This document shows, piece after piece, positions 23,354 through 31,574 of a stretch of 43,299 bases of DNA. Position 1 is the stretch's first letter, and every line of letters begins with the position of its first letter. The notes under the pieces are model-generated. The model was not told where the DNA came from and ran no database searches. It worked only from the letters and a program-made list of their open reading frames with translations. This DNA comes from Candidatus Uhrbacteria bacterium (lineage in GTDB: Bacteria; Patescibacteriota; Patescibacteriia; 2-12-FULL-60-25): the NCBI GenBank assembly GCA_018499965.2, contig JAHBAS020000003.1, positions 1 through 43,299 on the forward strand. The letters run 5' to 3'. The position numbers and the translations under genes are program-made.

Positions 23354-24313
23354 ATGAAAAATATCTTCATTACCGGAGGAGCGGGTCTTGTCGGCGGACA
23401 TGTCGTCGAAGAAGCGTTACGCGTGGCGCCTGATGCGCGTATCGTGGTATTAGTGCAAGCGCTTGATCCGAGAAGTTATTTCGTTTCGAGTGGGATGAAG
23501 GATCGCGTTACGCTCGTTTTCGGGGATATTCGTGATGAGCGTACGGTGAGGGATTGTGTGTTCAATTATGAAATAGATACGATTTTTCATTTAGCGGCGC
23601 AGCCGATCGTGAATGTGGCATTGGCGAATCCACGGCAGACCCTGGATACGAATATCATGGGAACCGTGAATGTGCTGGAGGCCGCACGAACCAGCGGGCT
23701 CGTGCAGGCGGTCGTCGTAGCCTCCAGTGATAAGGCGTACGGCAAGGCGAAATTTCAGCCCTATACGGAAGATCATCCTTTGGAGGGGCTGCATCCGTAT
23801 GATGTGTCAAAATCTTGTACGGATCTTATCGCACGAACGTATGCGACGTGTTACGACCTGCCCATCATCGTCACGCGGTTTGGAAATATTTTCGGTCCGG
23901 GCGATTTGAATTTGAACCGATTGGTTCCAGGTGCGATGCGCGCCCTTGCATTGAATGAAGATCTTTTGATTCGAAGTGACGGTACGTTGACGCGTGATTT
24001 CGTGTACGTGAAAGACGTCGCATACGTGTACGTCATGCTGGCGCAGCGCGCAAGGGAATATGGCGGCCAGGCGTTCAATTGTACCTCGGGTATCCATAAG
24101 AGCGTCATTGATATGCTTGATACGATCAGTGTTGCCGTGGGTCAGCCTGTACCGCATCGCATCCTCAACGAAGCGAAGCATGAAATTCCCGAACAGGCGC
24201 TCAGTGATCAAAAATTGCGAAATACGTTTCAGTGGAAGCCGAGTATCGCATTCGATCAGGCGATTCGTGATACGTATGAGTGGTATAAAGCATTATTCTC
24301 TTCCCATCTATGA
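23354..24313 (+). CDS. rfbG: CDP-glucose 4,6-dehydratase-like SDR
   Basis: The 319-residue extended SDR starts MKNIFITGGAGLVGGHVVEE. The frame continues upstream to 23321, but that part overlaps rfbF, and 23354 lies 1 base after its stop. It has FHLAAQPIVNVALANP, VVASSDKAYGKAKFQPYTED and the catalytic Tyr149/Lys153 in HPYDVSK, then SCTDLIARTYATCYDLPI and RFGNIFGPGDLNLNRLVPG, all characteristic of the RfbG/DdhB clade. It is about 35 residues shorter than enteric RfbG. It converts CDP-glucose to CDP-4-keto-6-deoxyglucose. Its position between rfbF and rfbH makes the substrate assignment fairly secure. It overlaps rfbH by ATGA. Confidence 0.92.
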   Translation: MKNIFITGGAGLVGGHVVEEALRVAPDARIVVLVQALDPRSYFVSSGMKDRVTLVFGDIRDERTVRDCVFNYEIDTIFHLAAQPIVNVALANPRQTLDTNIMGTVNVLEAARTSGLVQAVVVASSDKAYGKAKFQPYTEDHPLEGLHPYDVSKSCTDLIARTYATCYDLPIIVTRFGNIFGPGDLNLNRLVPGAMRALALNEDLLIRSDGTLTRDFVYVKDVAYVYVMLAQRAREYGGQAFNCTSGIHKSVIDMLDTISVAVGQPVPHRILNEAKHEIPEQALSDQKLRNTFQWKPSIAFDQAIRDTYEWYKALFSSHL

Positions 24314-25620
24314 TTCCAGAAGATATCGCAGCGCGTATTAAGACATTTGCCGATGAACGGTTTCCGCGAATGCCGTTCGTGCCGGGTGAGACCGCCGTCC
24401 CTGCTTCAGGAAAGGTGTTCGATGAACGTGAATTGCAGGCGGGCGTTGAGGCGGTCTTGGACGGATGGTGGACGGATGGTCATTTTACGAAGGAGTTTGA
24501 ACGACGATTCTGCGGATTGATGAATCGAAAATCCTGCTCCATCGTGAATTCTGGTTCGTCTGCGAATTTAGTGGCCTTCGCGGCGTTGACTTCGCGTAAG
24601 TTGGGTGAACGACGACTGCAACCTGGGGATGAGGTGATTACGGTTGCCGCCGGATTCCCGACGACGATCGCGCCGATCATTCAGCATGGTTGCGTTCCTG
24701 TTTTTGTTGATATTGATCCGGATACGCATAATACGCGTCTTGATTTGATTGAAGCGGCATTCGGTCCGAAGACGCGGGCGGTAATGATTGCGCATACGCT
24801 GGGGAACGCATTCCCTGTAAAAGAGATTGCCGCATGGTGCCGGGAACGGAATTTATGGTTCATTGAGGATACCTGTGACGCCCTTGGCGGGACATATGAT
24901 GGGGAGCCGCTCGGTTCGTTTGGCGATCTTGCAACGTGTAGTTTTTATCCGGCTCATCATCTCACGATGGGGGAGGGCGGAGCTGTTCTTTCTAATGACG
25001 CTCTTTTGACCAAAATCGTCCGTTCATTCCGCGATTGGGGTCGGGATTGTTGGTGCGGAACCGGATGTGACAATACATGTGGTATCCGATATGGCTGGAA
25101 ACTTGGAGAGCTTCCAAAAGGGTATGATCATAAATACGTCTATTCTGAAATTGGATATAACTTGAAAGCGACGGATATCCAGGCTGCTATCGGATTGGCG
25201 CAATTGGACAAGCTTCCTTCGTTTCACGAAGCTCGACGAAAAAATCACGCTTTCCTGTTGGAGCGATTGCAGGTTGTATCGGACGTTTTGCGTCTTCCTG
25301 TTGCTACGAAGGGGAGTGATCCGAGCTGGTTCGGTTTTTTGATGAGTGTTCGCGAGGGTGCTCCGTTTTCACGGGAGGAGTTAACGCAGTATCTGAACGA
25401 TCGAAAAATTGGAACGCGTTTGCTCTTTGCGGGAAATATCCTCAAGCAGCCGTGTTTCACCGGAGCGAATATCCCGCATCGTGTCGTTGGTTCGCTTGAC
25501 CATACGGATGATGCGATGTGCCGTGCATTCTGGATCGGGTGCTATCCTGGGCTTGATGAAGAGCGTCTTCGGTACGCGAGCGATGCGATTATCGAATTTT
25601 GCCGGAAGGATCACGTATGA
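24310..25620 (+). CDS. rfbH: CDP-4-keto-6-deoxyglucose 3-dehydrase (E1), PMP and 2Fe-2S enzyme
   Basis: The 436-residue aminotransferase-fold protein has the PLP lysine replaced by histidine: SFYPAHHLTMGEGG places His216 where E1 of Yersinia has His220. The iron-sulfur ligands follow the exact E1 spacing C-X57-C-X1-C-X7-C at Cys189, Cys247, Cys249 and Cys257. These residues identify the PMP-dependent radical dehydrase RfbH/DdhC rather than an ordinary sugar aminotransferase or ColD. It removes the C3 hydroxyl of CDP-4-keto-6-deoxyglucose and needs electrons from a flavin/2Fe-2S reductase (E3), which is not seen here. The start is ATGA-coupled to rfbG, and the stop is ATGA-coupled to the following SDR. 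Confidence 0.95.
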   Translation: MIPEDIAARIKTFADERFPRMPFVPGETAVPASGKVFDERELQAGVEAVLDGWWTDGHFTKEFERRFCGLMNRKSCSIVNSGSSANLVAFAALTSRKLGERRLQPGDEVITVAAGFPTTIAPIIQHGCVPVFVDIDPDTHNTRLDLIEAAFGPKTRAVMIAHTLGNAFPVKEIAAWCRERNLWFIEDTCDALGGTYDGEPLGSFGDLATCSFYPAHHLTMGEGGAVLSNDALLTKIVRSFRDWGRDCWCGTGCDNTCGIRYGWKLGELPKGYDHKYVYSEIGYNLKATDIQAAIGLAQLDKLPSFHEARRKNHAFLLERLQVVSDVLRLPVATKGSDPSWFGFLMSVREGAPFSREELTQYLNDRKIGTRLLFAGNILKQPCFTGANIPHRVVGSLDHTDDAMCRAFWIGCYPGLDEERLRYASDAIIEFCRKDHV

Positions 25621-26579
25621 CGATATCGAAGCATGAACGCGTGCTCGTGACTGGAGGTTCTGGTTTTTTGGGATCGGTGCTCGTTCGTCGCTTGGTCGCT
25701 TTGGGTGCGAATGTGTTCGTTGCAACCAGGGGGGAGATGTCTTTCGATCGTCTGCAGAGCGTTCAGGGTGCGTATGCGTATCATGAGGTCGATCTGACGG
25801 ATGCGGCATCTGTTCATAGGGCATTCGATGAGATTCGTCCTACGGTGGTCTTTCATCTTGCGGTGTATGGCACTTCACCGGGTCAACACGATGGAGAGGC
25901 GATGCATCGAATGAATGTCGTTGGTACGCAATATGTGCTTGCTGAATGTGAGCGACATGATATTCGACGTATCGTTATGGCTGGAAGTTGGGCGGAGTAT
26001 GGGGTATCCGAACGCGACGGATTGATGTCTGAAGAAGATGCGTGTCTTCCGTGTTCCGAATATGGGGTATCGAAATTGGCATCTACCAAGGTTGCCGCTG
26101 ATTGGTCATTACGTACGGGTCGTCCGGTAACGGTCCTTCGTTTTTTTTCCGTGTACGGACCTGGAGAGCCGGAGCATCGTCTTGTCCCGATCTTGCTCGC
26201 TTCTGCGCGTTCTGGAATTCCGGCTCACCTCGGCAATCCTGCAATCATGAGGGATTTTATCCATGTCGACGACGTCGTGGACGCGATCATACGTTCCGCG
26301 GAACGTATGTCAGATGCGCATGAAGTTCTTAATGTGGGTACCGGAAGGGGTTTGTCGATCGGAGATTTGGTTGGCATTGTTCGCGGTGTTTTTCCGAATA
26401 TGCCGCAGCCTGTGTGGTCCAATGAGCCCTGTCGTCCATGGGACGTTCCAGCGGCTATCGCGGATACTTCACGTATGCAACGCACGTGTTCCTGGCGTTC
26501 AATGAAAACCGTAGAAGAGGCGATTCGGGAAATGGGCGGGTTGAATGATTTTTCAAATAATGGTAAGCAAACATCGTAA
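25617..26579 (+). CDS. NAD(P)-dependent sugar epimerase/reductase (CDP-3,6-dideoxyhexose 4-ketoreductase candidate)
   Basis: The 320-residue extended SDR starts MTISKHERVLVTGGSGFLG. The start is chosen for the ATGA overlap with rfbH; the frame is open to 25599 inside rfbH. Catalytic residues are the Ser in MAGSWAEYG and Tyr149/Lys153 in EYGVSK. RFFSVYGPGEPEHRLVP and RDFIHVDDVVDAI match the epimerase/dehydratase clade that includes CDP-abequose and CDP-paratose synthases (RfbJ, RfbS). Directly after rfbF-G-H, the expected enzyme is a 4-ketoreductase giving CDP-paratose or CDP-abequose, or the ascarylose branch. I cannot tell which stereochemistry from sequence, so no symbol is given. Confidence 0.85.
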   Translation: MTISKHERVLVTGGSGFLGSVLVRRLVALGANVFVATRGEMSFDRLQSVQGAYAYHEVDLTDAASVHRAFDEIRPTVVFHLAVYGTSPGQHDGEAMHRMNVVGTQYVLAECERHDIRRIVMAGSWAEYGVSERDGLMSEEDACLPCSEYGVSKLASTKVAADWSLRTGRPVTVLRFFSVYGPGEPEHRLVPILLASARSGIPAHLGNPAIMRDFIHVDDVVDAIIRSAERMSDAHEVLNVGTGRGLSIGDLVGIVRGVFPNMPQPVWSNEPCRPWDVPAAIADTSRMQRTCSWRSMKTVEEAIREMGGLNDFSNNGKQTS

Positions 26580-26590
26580 ATATCGCCTTT

Positions 26591-27664
26591 ATGCTCGCGG
26601 TTATCCTCGGTACTCGTCCAGAACTTATCAAATGCGCCCCAGTCATCCTGGAGGCGCAGCGACGAGGTATCCCGGTGGGTATTATCCATACCGGCCAGCA
26701 TTATACGCATGAGCTGGATGGGGTATTTTTTGAGGAATTGCGCCTCCCGAAGCCTATCGCGCACATCCATGTAGGCTCCCGACCAGCTCCAAAGCAGATC
26801 GGTTTGATGATCTATCGGCTCGCGGAAGCCTTTGAGGCTTTTTCATGCACGTCCGTTCTCGTTGAAGGCGATACGAATTCCGTGCTTGCCGGCGCGCTCG
26901 CAGCGTATAAATCCGGCATTCCGGTCGCGCACCTTGAGGCGGGATTGCGGAGCGATGATTGGACCATGCCTGAAGAATCGAATCGTGTACTCGCGGATCG
27001 CGTGTCGAAGTGGCTGTTCTGTCCAACGGAGAATCAACGGGAGTGTTTGCGTCGCGAAGGGATCGACCATGAAGGCGTGCATGTGGTGGGAAACACGGTG
27101 GTCGATGCTGCGCTCCATTACGTCCGCGTTTCGTACGAGAAGAGCGATATCGCGGAACGTTTGAACGTCCATCAGTCGAATTACGGCGTACTCACGATGC
27201 ATCGTCCTTCAAACGTAGACGAGCCGGTGCGGTTGCGGGCAATGCTCGAATCGATTTCGCATGCCTCACTCGAGCATGGATTGAAAATCGTTTTCCCAAT
27301 CCATCCACGTACCAAGAAAACCATCACGGATCATCATATCCCGCTGCCGGAGCATTTCGTGGTCACGGAACCGCTTGGGTACCTAGACCTCCTTCGCCTT
27401 CAATCGTCCGCGCAAATCATCCTTACGGATTCCGGCGGCATCCAAGAAGAGGCATGTATCCTTCGTGTTCCGAGTATTACGCTCCGTCCGAATACCGAAC
27501 GTCCGGAAACGATTCACGTCGGTGCGAGCATCCTTTTCCACGAGCCGCATAACGAACGTTTGGCTTCCGTTATGCATGACCAGATGAAAAAGGATCGCTC
27601 ATGGGAAAACCCGTTTGGAGACGGAAAAACAGCCGAACGCGTGTTGGATATTTTGTCACGATAG
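26591..27664 (+). CDS. wecB: UDP-N-acetylglucosamine 2-epimerase (non-hydrolysing)
   Basis: The 357-residue GT-B-like epimerase has AVILGTRPELIKCAPVI at the N terminus, the HTGQHYTHELDG segment, VEGDTNSVLAGALAAY, HLEAGLRSDDWTMPEESNR with active-site acids, TMHRPSNVDEP, PIHPRTKK with the catalytic His, and LTDSGGIQEEACILRVP, all hallmarks of WecB/MnaA. It interconverts UDP-GlcNAc and UDP-ManNAc. It follows the CDP-sugar cassette by 11 bases and ends the plus-strand block. A dehydrogenase to make UDP-ManNAcA (WecC) could be the HTH fusion at 41089, but that is only a possibility. Only 5 bases separate it from a convergent minus-strand gene. Confidence 0.95.
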   Translation: MLAVILGTRPELIKCAPVILEAQRRGIPVGIIHTGQHYTHELDGVFFEELRLPKPIAHIHVGSRPAPKQIGLMIYRLAEAFEAFSCTSVLVEGDTNSVLAGALAAYKSGIPVAHLEAGLRSDDWTMPEESNRVLADRVSKWLFCPTENQRECLRREGIDHEGVHVVGNTVVDAALHYVRVSYEKSDIAERLNVHQSNYGVLTMHRPSNVDEPVRLRAMLESISHASLEHGLKIVFPIHPRTKKTITDHHIPLPEHFVVTEPLGYLDLLRLQSSAQIILTDSGGIQEEACILRVPSITLRPNTERPETIHVGASILFHEPHNERLASVMHDQMKKDRSWENPFGDGKTAERVLDILSR

Positions 27665-27669
27665 GATTT

Positions 27670-28431
27670 TTATATACGGTAGGTCGCCCCTCGATCTCCG
27701 ATTTCGTTGAGTTTTCGCGCAGGGTATTGGAAGGTCGGATTTTTCTTTGCGAAAATATATTGTTGCGGCGACAAGAACGATACGAGGCGATCGAGCCAAG
27801 GCGTTTGAAAAATAAAAGGACGTTGGACTTCAATAATCCATCCAGACCGTTTGATTGTTTCGAGGAGCGTATTTTTGGTAAAGAAGTTGATGTGTTCATG
27901 TGCCAATGAACCCGAGAATTTTTTGATGTTCATGAGCGCATTCGGCCACGGGAATACCGGGACGCCAAGCACGAGCTTGGTGTGATCGTCTGCGAGCGCG
28001 TAGAGCTCGCGTAAGAAGATATGAGGGGAATCGACGTGCTCGAAGATATTTACCGTATAGAGCGTGTCGAATGAGCCGTGCTTTTTTAGTTCGTCAAACG
28101 TGCTTCGGTCATTCACATTCCCGACCATGACATCGAGTCCGATGGATGCGGCCGTATCGGCTTCGTTTTGCAGCGTGGTAATTCCAAGGCTACCTTTTTT
28201 TGCGTAGATGAGGAATTCCCCATAAGAGCAACCGATATCAAGGACCCGTTTTTGGGAGAAGTCCAATGCCTGGTACATATGGAAAAAACCACGTGTTTTC
28301 GCGGCTAATTCGAAACGATGACGGATACCCTTGAATAGTTCGGATACGGGTTTTTGGAGGAGGTGTTCGTAGGGCAAATAACAGGAAAACATAGGAAATG
28401 CTTCAATTGGATACGGTTTTGATTGTCGCAT
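27670..28431 (-). CDS. Class I SAM methyltransferase
   Basis: The 253-residue protein has SAM motif I VLDIGCSYGEFLIYAK (about residues 63-78), then a sensible acidic position and motif II FDTLYTVNIFEHVDSP, followed by LVLGVPVFPWPNALMNIKK and HEHINFFTKNTLLETIKRSGW, which matches the Methyltransf_23 group common in polysaccharide clusters. It starts at ATG 28431. Three hairpins lie between it and the gene upstream. It runs convergent with wecB, with stops only 5 bases apart and no terminator between. Target unknown; sugar O- or glycan-end methylation is the default guess. Confidence 0.84.
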   Translation of the reverse strand: MRQSKPYPIEAFPMFSCYLPYEHLLQKPVSELFKGIRHRFELAAKTRGFFHMYQALDFSQKRVLDIGCSYGEFLIYAKKGSLGITTLQNEADTAASIGLDVMVGNVNDRSTFDELKKHGSFDTLYTVNIFEHVDSPHIFLRELYALADDHTKLVLGVPVFPWPNALMNIKKFSGSLAHEHINFFTKNTLLETIKRSGWIIEVQRPFIFQTPWLDRLVSFLSPQQYIFAKKNPTFQYPARKLNEIGDRGATYRI

Positions 28432-28456
28432 AAAAACGGAAGCGGGTCGAATAAAT

Positions 28457-28508
28457 GTTCTTATATGAAGAACGGGCGATTCGCGGAGAGGTTCTCGTGA
28501 ATCGCCCG
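28457..28508 (-). other. Two tandem hairpins between the exported Cys-rich gene and the methyltransferase
   Basis: GTTCTT (28457-28462) pairs with AAGAAC (28468-28473). CGGGCGATTC (28473-28482) pairs with GAATCGCCCG (28499-28508), a perfect 10-bp stem with an inner GAGA/TCTC extension. No U-tract follows on the minus strand. They may end or protect the 3' end of the exported-protein mRNA, or mark processing. Confidence 0.55.
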
Positions 28509-28524
28509 AAAGGAAAAGTACTAG

Positions 28525-28549
28525 CCCTTGTTTTTATTCAAGGGTTTTT
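28525..28549 (+). terminator. Plus-oriented intrinsic terminator-like hairpin
   Basis: CCCTTG (28525-28530), an 8-base T-rich loop, CAAGGG (28539-28544), then TTTTT (28545-28549). The U-tract points to the plus strand, where no gene is nearby. On the minus strand the same hairpin lies just after the stop at 28574 but has A-rich flanks. It may block readthrough from wecB antisense to this region. Confidence 0.45.
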
Positions 28550-28573
28550 AATAAGTATGACGTCGTTGATCTG

Positions 28574-30040
28574 CTACGGGGTCGTCCACGTCCCGCCGCA
28601 TGTTGTGCAGGTCTCCTGGGTTTGAGGTGAGGTGCATAGCGTTGCAGTCGGATTGTTGCAAGTACTTGCGGCATTCCAGGTACAATTTCCGTATCCGTTG
28701 CTCGTCAACATGTTGCAACGAATTTGATTGTTTAGATCACTGCAGACAGTACTTTTGATGTGACAGGCCGATCCGTTCCACGTGCAGTATGATGATGCGA
28801 GTACCTGCTTGCCGCTGCCGTCTAGCACTCCTTGATGCGTGCAGGTTGATTCGTCGGATAGTTGAGCACATGTCGTTTCGCCGAGATTTGTTGACTCACC
28901 GGTGCAGGTGCCGTCCATTGGATCGGGTCCCCATGTGCAATCTCCCATCCCACCGTTGATCAACGCATCGCAATTGATTTCGGTGATGGTACTGGAACAT
29001 ACGGTGCTCTTAATATCGCATGTCGATCCATTCCATGTGCAAGGTCCGTTGCCGTCAAGTAGTCCTAGATTTTCGCAGTCGGATTGATTGTTTTCTTGGG
29101 CGCATACGGTCGCTCCTCCTGCGGTAGGTTCGCCTGAGCAAATATTAGTGGTTGGCGGGATCGCTGCCCACGTTCCTCCGCATGTTGTGCACGTCGAGGA
29201 TGTTGTAGGTGCCGCACAGAGTGTTGCATTGTGTCCGGAACATGTTCCGGAACTCGTGGGAGTGAATGCGGGATTTCCGACTTCGAGGTTTGCAGTGTCT
29301 TCGTATTGATTTCCTTCATTGTCGACGCAGGCGAGTCGAACGGCATGGATCGGAACGTTGACTGGGAGGGTTGCAGACGTTGTAACGCCCGATCCTGGAG
29401 TCAATGTCATGATTGATCCAATGGGTCCAACCGGTGAGCCGTCGAGCGCGTATGCCCAAAAACGGTATAGCTGATATGGGCATCCGTTTTGGTCTGAGAA
29501 ATCGACGGACAGCGTGATGGGATTCGTTGGAGTTGTTCCTGCGGGTAGTCGAGAGTATCCTTCAGGATTCTGCCAAGAAACGGCGGATCGTGGCGTAAAG
29601 GCCGGTGAGCCGCTTTCGAGGATATCGCTATTCGCATAACGCTCGCCATTCGCCTTTGTACAGGCGAGCCGTATTTGGTAGACGGGAACGTCTATCGGAA
29701 GACTCACGACTTGTTCAAAGTGATTCGTCGGCAGGAGTTCGGCATTGGATCCGATTCCCGTGAGCGGCGTTCCTCCGTCTTTTGAAAACAACCAGAAGCG
29801 ATATGTCTTATTCGGACATCCGCTCTGATCTGAAAAATCGACAGAGAGCGTAATGGGATTGACGGGATTCGTTCCTGTCGGGGTTCTGGAGTAGCTCGCA
29901 GGACTTTGCCATTGCGCGGTCACGTCTTGGCCTGGAAGCTGTACGCCAATTCCCGAGAGATCGAGGTCTCCGCAGCCTTGCGACAAGACGAGTGTGAGAC
30001 TTGTTAGAACGAGGAGAGAAGCAGATCTTTTATTTTTCAC
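28574..30040 (-). CDS. Exported Cys-rich repeat protein, possible lipoprotein
   Basis: The 488-residue protein starts from GTG at 30040 (no in-frame ATG nearby). A basic N terminus and hydrophobic core (residues 7-20) are followed by LSQGC at 19-23, an imperfect lipobox, then a Gly/Asp start. Residues about 44-150 and 155-262 are two copies of one domain: each has a W-x-x-P-x-x-YSR-x-P start, NPITLSVDFSDQ, GCP, YRFW, RLAC and PAFTP at the end. Residues about 265-488 contain 24 cysteines in CTWNGSxC, IKSTVCS and CTTCGGTW modules, the last occurring near both ends of the region. No catalytic motif is seen. It is probably a disulfide-rich cell-surface protein; function unknown. Its presence inside a glycan locus may mean it is glycosylated or holds the glycan (speculative). 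Confidence 0.82.
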   Translation of the reverse strand: MKNKRSASLLVLTSLTLVLSQGCGDLDLSGIGVQLPGQDVTAQWQSPASYSRTPTGTNPVNPITLSVDFSDQSGCPNKTYRFWLFSKDGGTPLTGIGSNAELLPTNHFEQVVSLPIDVPVYQIRLACTKANGERYANSDILESGSPAFTPRSAVSWQNPEGYSRLPAGTTPTNPITLSVDFSDQNGCPYQLYRFWAYALDGSPVGPIGSIMTLTPGSGVTTSATLPVNVPIHAVRLACVDNEGNQYEDTANLEVGNPAFTPTSSGTCSGHNATLCAAPTTSSTCTTCGGTWAAIPPTTNICSGEPTAGGATVCAQENNQSDCENLGLLDGNGPCTWNGSTCDIKSTVCSSTITEINCDALINGGMGDCTWGPDPMDGTCTGESTNLGETTCAQLSDESTCTHQGVLDGSGKQVLASSYCTWNGSACHIKSTVCSDLNNQIRCNMLTSNGYGNCTWNAASTCNNPTATLCTSPQTQETCTTCGGTWTTP

Positions 30041-30059
30041 GGTGCATACTTTCTACGTA

Positions 30060-30086
30060 TCACATGCTTCACTATGAAACATGTGA
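30060..30086 (-). promoter_or_regulatory. 5'-terminal hairpin in the leader of the Cys-rich gene
   Basis: TCACATG (30060-30066) pairs with CATGTGA (30080-30086), with an inner TTCA/TGAA stem and a 3-base loop. The start point predicted from the -10 at 30098-30093 is base 30086, so the mRNA would begin with this hairpin. It could protect the 5' end or act as an operator. Confidence 0.5.
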
Positions 30087-30092
30087 GGCGAA

Positions 30093-30101
30093 AGTGTAGC
30101 A
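30093..30101 (-). promoter_or_regulatory. Extended -10 element of the Cys-rich gene
   Basis: On the minus strand TGC-TACACT (30101-30093) is an extended -10. The -35 region (CAGTAA, 30121-30116) is poor. The leader would be about 46 bases. The rest of the 255-bp gap (30102-30295) is A/T-rich, with a TCCTCT-AAAC-AGAGGA hairpin at 30217-30232, and no gene is seen in it. Confidence 0.45.
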
Positions 30102-30295
30102 CTTTTTCCTCGCGTTTACTGTGTATAATGCGCAAAAAACTTTATCTTTTTTTGATCTGTTTATTTTTTCCCTTTAAAAAAGATTTTATTTTTCTTGCAT
30201 GCAGCTTTAAAAGCGTTCCTCTAAACAGAGGATTAAACTTTTTGGGTTAGTATGACTTTTTTATTGTTGCTTTGGTAGGTGCCTGGCAACGGCGA

Positions 30296-31564
30296 TCAGA
30301 TTTTCGGAGTCGTTTTTTCTTTGACGCTGTTCAAAGGATATCCTGCAGGCAAGCTTCCTACTCGCGTGATGACGCGGGACCATATGGCGCCCCAGTTTCC
30401 TAGCCACGGAATGAAGACGATACTTGTGAGAATTTGCAAACTGGCTGAAAGGGCATAGAACTTCCAGATGCGTTTATAATCGGCTTGAGATTGAAAATAA
30501 TTTACGCCGATAAGCGACGGGATTACGAGAATGCCAATGGCATAGATAATAGATGGTAAGACGGCATCGGGATATTGGGGGAAAAAAAGCGGGACGATGA
30601 AGGGCGCAATGGCGGCATAGGATGCGGTGATGATAAGAGATCCGAAAAAAACGAGCCGAAATTGTTTCTGAATATTTTGAAGGCTTTTTGGATCGATCTC
30701 CTTCCGAGAAAATCGTTGCAGAAGCGTGCCGTTCATCGTTTTCGCCAAGTTGATGATTTGTTCAGGGAGAATCATCGCCACGCTAAAAGCAGCTAGCGCG
30801 GTATATCCCCATACGCGCTGTAAAAGAATGAGTCCAATGGCTCCTGCAATGGATTGCATGATATTAATGCCATTGAAATGGCGTCCGAGCACTTCATGCG
30901 TTTCTGGTGATGTCGCGGCACGTGGAATGGATCGGTAGGCGCGCCACGTAATCCATCCTCGGATGAGGATGTCGATAAGGAAGTACGCAATGGTAATGAC
31001 GATGAGATTATGCGACCAAAGAAGAGTCAGGATAAACAAAACGGCATATGCGATATTGCTCCAGATATTCGCGTAGCTTAATTTTTTGATTTGTTCGTAT
31101 CCGGTGTAGATGTAGGTATAGAAGGTACAGAGCGTATACGGTACGAATGAGAGCGCCGCGATCGCAATGGCGTAGGCTACGGTTTGTTCGCCTTGGAGGT
31201 ATCGATCAAGCGCACCAAGGAGGAGAACGACGGCGCCAAGCGGTGCATATGTAGCAACACGTTTAACGGCGTGACGGACCGCGTTCGTTTCTCCGCGTGC
31301 AAGGCCTTTGATAATAGACGATCCGTAACCGGTGAACGCGAAAATCCCTGCCAATCCGTAGAGCGTGAGGACGTATCGAAATTGTCCTAAGATTTCGGGT
31401 GAGACCCATCGAGCAACGAGATAGGTGGATGCGAGGCCGCGAAAGATGGCGCTAAAGTGACCCACGGAGAGCCAGGAGAAAGAATGTCCGTAAAAACGAA
31501 CATCGAATTTTAATTTTTTCGACAAGTCGTCCGCAATCGACTGAGAGCGATCTTTGAGGGTCAT
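30296..31564 (-). CDS. wzx: Polysaccharide flippase (Wzx/MATE-like)
   Basis: The protein has 422 residues from ATG 31564. The frame runs to a TTG at 31603, but that TTG is the -35 box of a well-placed promoter, so 31564 is preferred. It is an integral membrane protein with about twelve hydrophobic segments, including LASTYLVARWVSPEILGQFRY and LYGLAGIFAFTGYGSSIIKGLARG near the N terminus, the typical opening of O-antigen/teichoic flippases of the MOP superfamily. By family it flips a polyprenyl-linked glycan to the outer face of the membrane. It lies between the toroid-like protein and the exported Cys-rich protein, all on the minus strand. No Wzy polymerase is clearly recognised in the window. 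Confidence 0.88.
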   Translation of the reverse strand: MTLKDRSQSIADDLSKKLKFDVRFYGHSFSWLSVGHFSAIFRGLASTYLVARWVSPEILGQFRYVLTLYGLAGIFAFTGYGSSIIKGLARGETNAVRHAVKRVATYAPLGAVVLLLGALDRYLQGEQTVAYAIAIAALSFVPYTLCTFYTYIYTGYEQIKKLSYANIWSNIAYAVLFILTLLWSHNLIVITIAYFLIDILIRGWITWRAYRSIPRAATSPETHEVLGRHFNGINIMQSIAGAIGLILLQRVWGYTALAAFSVAMILPEQIINLAKTMNGTLLQRFSRKEIDPKSLQNIQKQFRLVFFGSLIITASYAAIAPFIVPLFFPQYPDAVLPSIIYAIGILVIPSLIGVNYFQSQADYKRIWKFYALSASLQILTSIVFIPWLGNWGAIWSRVITRVGSLPAGYPLNSVKEKTTPKI

Positions 31565-31574
31565 GGATGGCGTC

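Noticed and set aside
26225-26770. 181-codon minus-strand open frame over the SDR / wecB boundary
   Set aside because: Both plus-strand genes are well supported by family motifs, and the antisense translation has no recognisable features.
30124-30129. Perfect TATAAT on the plus strand
   Set aside because: No -35 at a proper distance and no plus-strand gene follows; the region is A/T-rich, so chance occurrence is likely.
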